A DNA stretch of 64,000 nt from Candidatus Hydrogenedentota bacterium (GTDB taxonomy: Bacteria; Hydrogenedentota; Hydrogenedentia; Hydrogenedentales; SLHB01). The notes under the pieces are model-generated. The model ran no database searches and was not told the DNA's origin. It was given only the letters and a program-made list of their open reading frames with translations. Shown in pieces: positions 26,866-36,200 of the stretch (its first letter is position 1; every line of letters begins with the position of its first letter). The stretch spans positions 186,001-250,000 of the forward strand of contig JABWCD010000006.1 of assembly GCA_013359265.1 (NCBI GenBank). The letters are read 5' to 3'. A program made the position numbers and the translations under genes.

Positions 26866-27989
26866 CGGCGCTTCTTATCGGAGTCGCGCGGCTCCGCCTT
26901 ATCGTCGAGCGAACTGCCCAGCCAGCCCTTCCGCCGGAAGTACACAAGCTGCCCGACAAAAATTCCAGCCATGACGAGCAATACAAGATAATACCCAAAC
27001 TTCCAGTCCAACTCCGGCATGTTGTGAAAATTCATCCCATAAATACTGGCTACAAACGTCATAGGCATGAAGATCGTCGAAAACACCGTGAGCACCCGCA
27101 TCACCTCATTCAGCTTTGTGCTGATGGAAGACAGATACACGTCCATCAGGTCGGACACCAATTCGCGGTATGCTTCGACAAGATCGAGAATTTGGATCGT
27201 GTGATCGTAGCAGTCCCGCATGTAAAGGCGCGTATCGCCCGTGAACACCGGGCACTCGTTGCGCATCATCCCATTGATGGCCTCGCGCAACGGCCATACC
27301 GCGCGCCGTAGCAGCAGCAGGTCGCGCCGTACCTGGTGGATTTGGTGCACGGTGCGCGGCGACGGTTTTTCGAGGACTTCGTCCTCCAATTCCTCCAACT
27401 GATCGCTGTAAACCTCGAGCACGGGGAAGTATGCATCGACCAGCGCATCGATGAGGCAGTACGCCAGGAAATCGGCGCCGTGCGTCCGGATTCGCCCCGC
27501 GGACTTGCGGATGCGGTCGCGCACGGGCGAGAAGCAATCGCCGCCCGGGCGTTCCTGAAACGTCAACACAAAACTGTCGCCGAGAAAGAGACTCAGTTGT
27601 TCCGTCTCGATGGTCTCGTTTTGATACACCATTCGCGCGACAAAGAAGACGTGTTCGTCGTATTCCTCGACTTTCGGCCGCTGATGTACGTTGACGACGT
27701 CTTCGAGCGCGAGCCGGTGCAGCTCGAACATCGTGCCAAGTTGTTGGATGACGTCTTTGTCTCCAAGTCCGTCGACGTTGATCCAGACGACTGGCCACTG
27801 CTGAATGAACGCGGCGACCTCGTAGGGGGCACCGAGCTGCTGTTCGACAAGGCCCTCGGGGCCGAACGCCATCACGCTGATTCTGGACTTGGGCGCGTCC
27901 GGATCGATCTCGATTGTGCCTGGCATGGCGCCCGGGCCGGTCCGCCGCCGGATGGTTGGCACCTCGCTATCGTCTACCTGCAGCGCCAC
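26862..27989 (-). CDS. corA: CorA-family divalent cation transporter
   Basis: 375 residues from GTG 27989; an in-frame ATG at 27926 (MPGTIEID) is an alternative start. The N-terminal cytoplasmic funnel includes VVWINVDGLGD and the long stalk helices (DQLEELEDEVLEKPSPRTVHQIHQ). Near the C-terminus YGMNFHNMPELDW carries the GMN selectivity signature, between two transmembrane helices, and the tail is highly basic and charged. It imports Mg2+ or Co2+. It stands alone, convergent with the M28 peptidase gene. Confidence 0.93.
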   Translation of the reverse strand: MALQVDDSEVPTIRRRTGPGAMPGTIEIDPDAPKSRISVMAFGPEGLVEQQLGAPYEVAAFIQQWPVVWINVDGLGDKDVIQQLGTMFELHRLALEDVVNVHQRPKVEEYDEHVFFVARMVYQNETIETEQLSLFLGDSFVLTFQERPGGDCFSPVRDRIRKSAGRIRTHGADFLAYCLIDALVDAYFPVLEVYSDQLEELEDEVLEKPSPRTVHQIHQVRRDLLLLRRAVWPLREAINGMMRNECPVFTGDTRLYMRDCYDHTIQILDLVEAYRELVSDLMDVYLSSISTKLNEVMRVLTVFSTIFMPMTFVASIYGMNFHNMPELDWKFGYYLVLLVMAGIFVGQLVYFRRKGWLGSSLDDKAEPRDSDKKRR

Positions 27990-28187
27990 ACGAATACTCC
28001 ACGTTTGCGTCGATCCCCTGCGGGCCGCGTGGCCCCTTCACGAACAATGCCACGTTACCCTATCAAAGGCGCACTCGCCGGTGCATCTGCTTCTGCTGTG
28101 GCGGTGTAGCGCGGCGGCGAGATTCGCGATGCGGCGCAATCCGATCGTTGCCGGCAGCGCGTATCGTGCCCAGAAGGCGTCAGTCAA

Positions 28188-28649
28188 TCACCCGCCCGCG
28201 TCCCGCGCGCGGCTCGACTTGCGTGGCTGGCTCTCCGCCGCCTCCATTCTGCGCGGTGCGGAATCATGGTGACGGGTGAATATCGGCGCGTTCGGTTCAA
28301 TCGGGTTGTCGCTCTTCTCGCCCGGTTTCCAGCCATGCTTGTACTTCAGGAGGAACGACGCTTCGTCGGTGTCCAGTTTCACGTCCATGCTAAGCCCGTC
28401 CAGTTTTCCAACATTGAGTTTGGCTTTGCCTCGGTCGTCCATAACGATCGCCGCGCGCGAAGCCCCGCTGCGCCCGAAGAGCACGAGTTCGCCCTGCTTC
28501 ATCCGTTCGATGCGCTGGCGAAGCTCTTCGTTGTGGCGCACTTCGCCGGCCCATGCCTTGGAAAACGGTTTTTCACGTTCGAGGGTTGTGGCGCACCCGG
28601 CGACGGCTGGGAGAATACCGAGCACAAGAATCGGAGGGAGATGTCGCAT
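28188..28649 (-). CDS. Hypothetical lipoprotein with coiled segment
   Basis: 153 residues from ATG 28649. The first 20 residues form a lipoprotein signal ending AVAGC. The following region is charged with a short helical stretch (RHNEELRQRIERMKQGELVLFG) and a small beta-rich part with alternating Asp/Lys. The C-terminus is basic and probably disordered. The family is not recognised. A second in-frame ATG at 28661 is less likely, since the signal peptide fits the shorter start. Confidence 0.65.
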   Translation of the reverse strand: MRHLPPILVLGILPAVAGCATTLEREKPFSKAWAGEVRHNEELRQRIERMKQGELVLFGRSGASRAAIVMDDRGKAKLNVGKLDGLSMDVKLDTDEASFLLKYKHGWKPGEKSDNPIEPNAPIFTRHHDSAPRRMEAAESQPRKSSRARDAGG

Positions 28650-28880
28650 CGTTCGATCCAACTCGAATCACCTACTGCTACCGAGCTGTAACGCTACTCG
28701 AACACACGCATTGACCGATCCGCCCCCCAATTTTACCATAGTCCGGGCGCACCCGTACGGCCCTGGGCGCTCGCCTTTCGCACCATCTGGACGCGACACA
28801 TGGTAAAATGCATTCGCCCTGCCCCGTGAACCTGGCCGGGCATCTGGTGTCAAACAAAGCAAGGTGGACGCAACACCGCC

Positions 28881-29480
28881 GTGGTACTGCTTCGAGAAGC
28901 GCGCGCCCATTCCGATGTCGGACTGGTCGAGGAATGCCGCAAAGGCGACTCGGCCGCGTTCGACGAGTTGGTGCGCCGTTACAAGGACCGCGTCTACAAC
29001 GTGGTGTACCGGTTCCTCGGCAACCGCGAGGACGCGCTCGATGTGAGCCAGGAAGTGTTTGTGCGCGCCTACCGCGGTATCGAAGGGTTTCGCGGAAACG
29101 CCAAAGTCTACACGTGGCTGTACAGTATTGCCGCGAACCTGGCCCGGAACCGCCTGCGCGATTCGGGCCGGTTGGGTAGAAACATGGGTACGTCGCTCGA
29201 ACTGCTGAACGAATCCGCGCCGGGGTTGGCGGACTCGATGGGGCAGCAGATTACGCCGCGCGATAATGCGATTACGGACGAAACGCAGGCGCTCTTACAG
29301 CAGAGCCTCGGCGAATTGCCCGAGCACTATCGCATTGCGTTCGTGCTGCGTACCGTCGAGGACTTGAGCTACGAAGAGATCGCCGAGATCATGGGGTGCC
29401 CCGTCGGCACCGTCAAATCGCGCCTCAATCAGGCGCGGCAAATGCTCCGCGATCGGTTGAAGGAATTGTCTGTACTTTAG
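28881..29480 (+). CDS. ECF-type RNA polymerase sigma factor
   Basis: 199 residues from GTG 28881. Region 2 is shown by FDELVRRYKDRVYNVVYRFLGNREDALDVSQEVFVRAYRGIEGFRG and TWLYSIAANLARNRLRD. Region 4 is shown by LPEHYRIAFVLRTVEDLSYEEIAEIMGCPVGTVKSRLNQARQMLR. Region 3 is absent, as in group 4 (ECF) factors. It is followed after 60 bases by a gene encoding a putative membrane anti-sigma factor, the normal arrangement for a stress-responsive ECF module. The signal it answers is not apparent. Confidence 0.93.
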   Translation: MVLLREARAHSDVGLVEECRKGDSAAFDELVRRYKDRVYNVVYRFLGNREDALDVSQEVFVRAYRGIEGFRGNAKVYTWLYSIAANLARNRLRDSGRLGRNMGTSLELLNESAPGLADSMGQQITPRDNAITDETQALLQQSLGELPEHYRIAFVLRTVEDLSYEEIAEIMGCPVGTVKSRLNQARQMLRDRLKELSVL

Positions 29481-29540
29481 CGTTGAACGCAAATCCCGCC
29501 GAGGCAGGCTTGTCGGGCGCGTCAGTCGAATTGACACGAA

Positions 29541-30773
29541 ATGAAAAACAGGGACGACATACGCGACCAGTTTTCGCCACTGCTCGATGGCGAACTCTCG
29601 CCGGAAGAACGTGCGGCGGTCGAGGCCGCGCTGTCCGACGACGCAGAGTTGCTGCGCGAGTTGGATTCGTTCAAGCGCGTAGACGACTTGTTCCGCGCAT
29701 TGCCGGCAGAGAACGCGCCGGACGGCTTCGAAGATGCCGTGCGCGAACGGACTCACCCGCGCATGGTCGCCGCGGCGGCAGCAGCACCGCCGCATCGTGC
29801 GAAGCCGCGCCGGTATTGGACAGCCGGCCTGGCCGCGGCTGCGGTGCTTGTCGTTGCCGCGGGTACAGTCTTGTTCAACGTGTCCCGGCACGCCGCGCCC
29901 AGCCAGCTTGCCGCGAACTACGACATGGCAGTCAAGGAAACTGCTAAGCCGTCGCCCTCGTTTCGCGATGCGCCCGCGGCGGCGTCCGCGCCCGCTATGC
30001 CGGAAGAGGAACGCTTGGAGGCGCTGGGTTACACCAGCGCTGCGGCGCCTGCGACCGCTGCGCCTGCGACCGCTGCGCCCGATCCCGTGGCGGCACAACA
30101 AGCCATGCCTGCCGACGCGGCGGCAGGCGTCCGGCAGCGTGAAGCAGAGGAGAAAGCTGAAGACGTAGATCGGATCGCCTCGCTTCGTCAGGAATTGGAC
30201 GCCGCAAACAACGGCGTCTCGGACACGCGAGAAGAGCAACCGCGGCGGGCGATGAAATTGGAGTCGGCGCCTGCACCGGCGCCACCACCGGCGAAAGACA
30301 TGCCTGCCGAACTCGATTCTGACAACGGCATCGTTGCAGACGAAATGATCGCCGCCGGAACCGAGGTTCAGCTCGCGCCGCCCGCCGCAACGTCCGAGGA
30401 AACCGCTGTGGCCGCGCCCGCGCCTGCGCCCGCGTCGCCACCGCTCGAGGGTTCTTTGGAGAATCGGAGCGAGACAACAGGCCGCAAAGCCATGGTTGCA
30501 CCATCGGCCCCGTCCGGCAAGATGGCAAAAGTAGGAAAGGACGATTCGGGCAAGCGGCAGATTGGCGCGCGCGCGTTCACATTTCGCGATGGCGTCTGGT
30601 TCGAAGACGGTTACAATGCCGAACCTACAAATGCGATCGACCGGAATTCGGCTTCTGCGAAGACCCTGTTGGAACAAGACAAGCAACTGAGCGGCGTGTT
30701 TGGCCTGGCGGGGCCTGTCGTGTTCAAGGCGAACCGGCAGTGGTACAAGCTGGCTGCGGCGCAAACCGACTGA
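29541..30773 (+). CDS. Putative membrane anti-sigma factor with low-complexity outer domain
   Basis: 410 residues. The N-terminal 65 residues (FSPLLDGELSPEERAAVEAAL and DDLFRALP) resemble the anti-sigma domain of RseA/zinc-type factors, but the His-x3-Cys-x2-Cys zinc motif is missing. One transmembrane helix lies at about 95-115. The outside region is Ala/Pro/Thr-rich with short repeats (ATAAPATAAP) and ends in a small globular part (FRDGVWFEDGYNAEP). Position after an ECF sigma gene supports an anti-sigma role; the missing zinc motif lowers certainty. Confidence 0.75.
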   Translation: MKNRDDIRDQFSPLLDGELSPEERAAVEAALSDDAELLRELDSFKRVDDLFRALPAENAPDGFEDAVRERTHPRMVAAAAAAPPHRAKPRRYWTAGLAAAAVLVVAAGTVLFNVSRHAAPSQLAANYDMAVKETAKPSPSFRDAPAAASAPAMPEEERLEALGYTSAAAPATAAPATAAPDPVAAQQAMPADAAAGVRQREAEEKAEDVDRIASLRQELDAANNGVSDTREEQPRRAMKLESAPAPAPPPAKDMPAELDSDNGIVADEMIAAGTEVQLAPPAATSEETAVAAPAPAPASPPLEGSLENRSETTGRKAMVAPSAPSGKMAKVGKDDSGKRQIGARAFTFRDGVWFEDGYNAEPTNAIDRNSASAKTLLEQDKQLSGVFGLAGPVVFKANRQWYKLAAAQTD

Positions 30774-30803
30774 GTTCCCCTGCGCCGAGAATAGTATTAC
30801 TCA

Positions 30804-31811
30804 TCACTCCAACGATAGTTCGCGCCGCACGATGGTGTATGCGGTAAGTGTCGCGACGCCTTCGCGCGCCACCTTCAAGTCAATCGCTCGAAGGGTATCG
30901 CCTCGAATAAGACTGGCGACGTCGCCCAACTCTTTTCCGGCCACCTTCGTGCCATCCACTTCGACGATGACGTCTCCGGCCGTCAGCCCGACTTCCTCCG
31001 CGGGTGTTTGGGGCAGAACTTCGATGATGACCATGAGGCCGCCAGGTTCGACGCGGCCTATCAGCACGCCAATACCGCGCTTCGAACGCTGACTTGGGTG
31101 GGGCTCCGGAACGCCTGTCATCTCGCCCGCTCTGCCGATCGCGTTGGCAAGGCTGTTCGCTGAATCGGGGCGCACACCGTTCTCGACCCAGGCGACGCGA
31201 CCGTTTGGCGCAATAACGAACGTCTTGGGTAGCGTCGTGAAGTTGAGCAAGTCCGGAAACGTTTTCTCCACATCGTCAACGGGCCCGCCGTACAACAGGG
31301 GGAACGTCACGCCGCGGTCGGCCTGGAACTGTTGGAGGAGTTGCATGTGCGATTCCGGCGGCCCGGGTTCGATGGCGATCCCCAACACGCGCACCTTGTC
31401 CCGAAACGCCCGGGCCGCGATGTCGTTGAGTATCGGGACAAACTCGATGGATCGCTGGCTCCACGATCCAAGTATGGCCACGACAAGGGTCTTGTCGCGC
31501 AACTCCACATCGCCGTTTGACACGTAGCCGGAGCCATCGACGGCGGGAACGAAGAATCGAAACGTTTCGTTGCGAACGTGATAGCGTGGTGCGGTATCGC
31601 GCTGATACTCGACGTACGCGCGAATGTCTTCCCAGGTTGTGTTTGCGCCCGCAAGTACTGCCTGCGCATCCTCCGCAGCGGAAGGAATTCGAAATGGCAA
31701 CCGTTCGATTTGCTCTCGTGTAAATGGGCTTGGGCCGTTGTCGCCCAACGCGCCGGCGCATGCCGTGACCGAACAAACAAAAGCCAGCAACATGGCCGAA
31801 AAGATTCGCAT
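30804..31811 (-). CDS. Exported TlpA-like thioredoxin-fold protein with C-terminal PDZ domain
   Basis: 335 residues. The signal (about 1-20) ends VTACAG and may be a lipobox. Residues about 95-230 form a TlpA/AhpC-like fold (VVAILGSWSQRSIEFVPILNDIA), but the usual Cys-x2-Cys is replaced by Ser residues, so redox activity is doubtful. Residues about 245-325 form a PDZ domain (GIGVLIGRVEPGGLMVI, TPAEEVGLTAGDVIVEVDG). It is the last gene of a three-gene minus-strand group and may act as a binding or folding protein. Confidence 0.8.
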   Translation of the reverse strand: MRIFSAMLLAFVCSVTACAGALGDNGPSPFTREQIERLPFRIPSAAEDAQAVLAGANTTWEDIRAYVEYQRDTAPRYHVRNETFRFFVPAVDGSGYVSNGDVELRDKTLVVAILGSWSQRSIEFVPILNDIAARAFRDKVRVLGIAIEPGPPESHMQLLQQFQADRGVTFPLLYGGPVDDVEKTFPDLLNFTTLPKTFVIAPNGRVAWVENGVRPDSANSLANAIGRAGEMTGVPEPHPSQRSKRGIGVLIGRVEPGGLMVIIEVLPQTPAEEVGLTAGDVIVEVDGTKVAGKELGDVASLIRGDTLRAIDLKVAREGVATLTAYTIVRRELSLE

Positions 31812-31849
31812 GAATGCAGCCTCCCGCGACCCGTACGCGCCGCGTCAAA

Positions 31850-33139
31850 CTACTCCCCGCCTATGAATCCATAATGCCTGCCCAACCAATACGCGAAAAG
31901 GTAATCGTGGCCGTTGAACTCCCCGGGAATTTCCGCGTCATTATTTCCCGCCTTGAACGGGGTATGCACCCAGGCCGACCACAGCTTCTCCCGGCGGTCG
32001 ATCGGGACCGCGGTCCCGGGCCGCGGTTCGGGGCTGCGCGGCGCCGGATCGTACGCGAATCCGAACTCCCGCGCGTACGAATCGACGGTCGCCTGGTTCC
32101 ACTTCATTTCCAAGGGAAACCATTCCAGCGTCTGTATCGCATCCGGGACTCCGCGCTTGTCATCCAGGTATTCTGCGGCGAGAAACGCGAACAGCGGATT
32201 GGCCTGGTCCTTAATCCCCGTCCCGGTCCCCACGCCAATCCACGCGCGCGCGAGGCTTGCCTTGTATTGATCGCGCAACGACTTGTTCTTTTCGAGACGC
32301 AACAGCGGTTCGAGCGCCAGCCAAATGAGCACGTCGTCCGAGAAATTGTGACGTTCGCCACGCCATTGATACGCGTGAACGGCCACGTCTGCGTACTTCT
32401 TCTCGCGCGCAAACCGCTCATATTCGCGCGCGTACTTCTCATCGCCCGTCACGTGATGCGCCACTTTCAAATGCTGCAGCAGAATGAGCGCGTTGAGTGG
32501 TTCCGTCTTTGTGACGTACTCTTCCGTGTAGTTGCCCCATTCCGTCGGTTTGCCGCTGTAATCGATGATCCGGTACCCGTCCGCCATCAACCGATCCATC
32601 AGCGCGGCGGCGTCCTTTGCAATCGCTTTCTTCTGCGCATCGTCCGCGAAGGTGTCGAACGCGATCGAGAACCCATAGAATACGCCGTCCATCTGGTCGC
32701 TGCTCACGTCCGTGCGCCATACGCGCTTCCCGTCCGCCGCCGGCTGCCAGTCGCCATCGTCCAGCTTCGCCATCTCCGGGGGCACGACCGCACGAGCAAG
32801 CAAGCCCGGTATCCCGCTTGCCGTGCAAAGCAGGTGCAAGGCGTCGAGCGCCTGTCCTCCCTGCTTTCGCGTTTCCGCGTCCTTTGTGACCGCGTATTTC
32901 ATCGCGAGAATGCCGGTATAAATGCCCGTCATGTACGCGTTGTCCGGCATGTTGTACGAACGCACGCCGTCCACCGGATTGACGAGCCGCAATTTCGGCG
33001 CGAGCTGGCCGTCAATGACGAAGCGCCGATGCATGTCCGCGTGGAACACTTCAGCCTTCTTCGCCAGAGCCGGTTCGGCCGCGTATCCGCACAACGACGA
33101 CGCAAGGAATACGCAATTGAAAAATGTCGTAGAGCGCAC
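31850..33139 (-). CDS. Secreted alpha-helical protein of unknown function
   Basis: 429 residues from GTG 33139, chosen because AGGAG lies eight bases upstream and a signal peptide (ending CGYA-AEP) follows; a further GTG at 33169 is in frame. The mature part contains repeated hairpin-like helices (NAYMTGIYTGILAMKYAVT, DQMDGVFYGFSIAFDTFADDA, EPLNALILLQHLKVAHHVTGD) suggestive of an alpha/alpha toroid such as those of glycoside hydrolases or lanthionine-type folds. I do not see catalytic motifs that name it. It lies 38 bases before the TlpA-PDZ gene. Confidence 0.7.
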   Translation of the reverse strand: MRSTTFFNCVFLASSLCGYAAEPALAKKAEVFHADMHRRFVIDGQLAPKLRLVNPVDGVRSYNMPDNAYMTGIYTGILAMKYAVTKDAETRKQGGQALDALHLLCTASGIPGLLARAVVPPEMAKLDDGDWQPAADGKRVWRTDVSSDQMDGVFYGFSIAFDTFADDAQKKAIAKDAAALMDRLMADGYRIIDYSGKPTEWGNYTEEYVTKTEPLNALILLQHLKVAHHVTGDEKYAREYERFAREKKYADVAVHAYQWRGERHNFSDDVLIWLALEPLLRLEKNKSLRDQYKASLARAWIGVGTGTGIKDQANPLFAFLAAEYLDDKRGVPDAIQTLEWFPLEMKWNQATVDSYAREFGFAYDPAPRSPEPRPGTAVPIDRREKLWSAWVHTPFKAGNNDAEIPGEFNGHDYLFAYWLGRHYGFIGGE

Positions 33140-33277
33140 GTTGCTTACTCCTGAATTAAACACTGACACCGCGAATCAATTTGAAGACACGCTGACGGCA
33201 TCGCCGCCACTTGGACTGCTCCCGCAACGGGCGCATGTGAATCGAATCTGCTCGTTGCTGCGACGGCCGCTCGTTCC

Positions 33278-36200
33278 TTATTTCGCTTGCGCCACTTTCG
33301 TGCCGTGCTGAGGCACCAACACTTCTACCTCCGCCGCGCTCATGAAGGGCTGGCCGGTCACCTCGCTTAAACCGCGCAGTTTGACAAATGCCGCCGTTGT
33401 GCGCGGCACAAACGCCGTCTTCGGCAGCGCGTCGTTTTCCCAAACGCCTTTTCCGACCGCGTTGCCCCAATCCTTGCCATCGGCGCTCACATATATCTCG
33501 AACTCTTTCACGCGCCCGTTCGCGCTGTCCTGCCGCGGATAATAGGTCAGCCCCGCGATTTCCCTCGGCGATTCCAGCGCAATGACGATTTCATGCGGAT
33601 ACCCGGGCATCGCCCCGACGAATTCCGTATGCCACGACGTCGCCGGGTTGCCGTCCACGGCAGCGGACGGCGGATACTCCGGCGAATAGCTGTCCGCCGA
33701 GGCCGTGAGCGTTTGCGGCGCGGTTTCGTCGCGCGCGGACCGCACAAACGCGAGGATCGCCTGGTACGCCTCGTTCGCCGTCCCGTCGTCCCAGCGCGTG
33801 CCGCCGACGTGCGTCACCCCTGTCGGGCTTTCCTCGCTCGACGCGCCCGTTCCAAACGGACTGCGCGGCTTCCTCAACACGAGGCTCTGCTCCGGATCGG
33901 AAATGTTAATTACTTTCAGGAGCGATCGGTAGTTGTTAATTACGTCGCTGTCCGTCAGTTCCGAGCCGTCTTTCTTCGGCTCCGCCAACCCAAGAATGGT
34001 GTGCGTTGCGTGACAGTCCGCGCAGGCATTCTTGTCCGCGCCTTTCTCGTAGAAATACGGGTTGACGTGGTCTCGGAAGAACAGAACGTCCGGCGTGCGC
34101 TCCGCTGCAATCTTGGCGTCGGCCGTTACGGCGGCGAGATCGACGTTTGCCGTGAGCAGCACCTGCTCGGCGGCGCCCTTCAACTCCGCGTCGCCGTCCA
34201 TGACCGCGCGCACGCGCGGCGCGTAGCGCGGGACGCCGGCGACCAAGTTGCGCTGCTGGACAGTCTCCAAGGCCGCCTTGCGGATTTTGGGATCGGACGA
34301 CACGAGCAGCTTCAACATGTACTCGTGAACGTCTTCTTCCTTCCACACGTTTTCGTTTTCACGCGCAAGCGCCAGCGATTTCACGCGAATCGCGGGGCTG
34401 TCGTCCGATAGACCAGCGTACAGAATCGGCGCCGCCTGGCTGCTCTTGCGCAGCAATTCGAGCGAGCCCATCAACTCGAACACCCTTTCGCGCACCGCGA
34501 CGTCGCGGTCGGTCGCCGCCTGTTTCAGGATGCGCACCGCGCGCCGGCTCGGTCCCGCCGATGCGTCGCCCGCGGCCTGCGCGCCCACCAACGCGGGACG
34601 GTTCGCCAGCGCCTGAATGACGGGTATGCGCTCGGCCGCCGGTTTGTCCTGCACCGCCTTCCACGACATCTCGAGCACGGCCATCGCTTGACGGTCGTCA
34701 AGCATCGCCGTCAACAGAAGGGGCAGCAGGTCCGAATTGGGTTCGTCGGCGGTGATGCGCGCCTCCGCAAGTTCGCGGACGGCCGCCTTGACTGAATCGT
34801 TCGCCAATGCTTCCGGACTTCGCGCGACCGATGCGACCAGCACCGCCTGCAATTCGGCGTCGCCCTCCATCAACAACTCCGCCACCTTCGACGACGCGGC
34901 GTTCTCCGCGTCCTGGCGCACCTGCAAGAACCGCTTCACCGAATCGCGCGCCGTCGCGCGGAGCGTCGCGTCGTCCGCCTGTGTCGCGGAAAGCAGCGCG
35001 AGTTGGAACGGCGCGCTTGTGCCCTGCTGCGGCATCTCGAAAAACGTCGCCAACTGGATCGCGCGGGACTGCTGCGCCGGGCGCGTTTCCGTCAGCAGCG
35101 TTTTGCCGAGCGTTTCGTCAAGATATGACTGCGCCGGAGTGAACATGAAACTGAATTCGCGGTCGTTGCCCACGTCAATCATGTTCCTCGGGATTTGCGC
35201 GTAGTAGCGCCCCTTGAAGAACGAACCGTCAAAACTCTCGAGCAGCGCCTCGCGTTGCAGCGCGTTGCCGTTCGCCATCGCCGTTAACACGGGCTCGAGC
35301 AGGATGCTCTGCTCAACCTTCACGCGCCCGCCGAGCACACGGTCCGCCACGTCCTTCGGCACGTCGCGAATGTTGCGTTGCATGCTCACGCCGCCGCTCT
35401 GGTTTTCGTCGAGCAGGATGTACATGTTTTGCGCGAGGTTTACGCGCATCGCCGGCGTCTCGCCCTCGACGCCCATGCGATCGATGACGGTTTGAATCAC
35501 AAGCTTCTTGAATTCCGGATCGTTGCTTCGATAGAACCACTGCCGCAGGGTTCGCAGGGCCTGCAATCGGATCAGTTCATCCGGATCGTCGATGAGCTTC
35601 ACGAATTCACGTGCAATGTCCTGCCGGGCATCCATCTCCTGGAACTGGTATGCAAATGCGCGCGCCGCGCTCCGGCGGGTCAAGGGGTCCGCGCTCTGCA
35701 ACGCGAACTTCAACGCGTCCGCTGCGTACCCTCGATTGCCCAGTTGACGCAACGCCCACGCCGCCTCGCGCCACACCATCTTCGACGAATCGTCCAGCAT
35801 CGACAGGAGCGGCGCCGTGCTTTCCGCGCCACCCACGCGGCCCAACACCGCCGCTGCCGCCGCGCGCACCGGCGCTTCGGGCCGCTTCAACAACGGAAAC
35901 ACCAGTTCGCCAATCGTCGCCTGCTGCTCCGGCGTAATCTCCCAGATGTTCTCCAGCGCCGCGATGGCGTCCACTGCGGGCGCATCCGTCGCGGGCACGA
36001 CTGCGGGTCCGCCGTCGTAGTTACCCATGCCCTTCAGCGCTTCGCCTTTTGGATACGCCATCGCCAGCGCGATCAACGCATAACGCGACTCGCGCATCGG
36101 CGTTTTGAAATTCTCGTGCGTGTCCGTCTGAAACCATCCGCCGAACGGTTGCTGCTGCGACATCAGGAACTTCAGGGCCGCCTGCAATTTCGGCTCCTGT

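Noticed and set aside
29295-30764. 489-residue minus-strand frame
   Set aside because: Shadow of the ECF sigma and anti-sigma genes caused by GC-rich codon usage; the translation is Arg/Gly-rich with no domain.
31814-33154. 446-residue + strand frame
   Set aside because: Antisense to the secreted alpha-helical protein with signal peptide and ribosome binding site.
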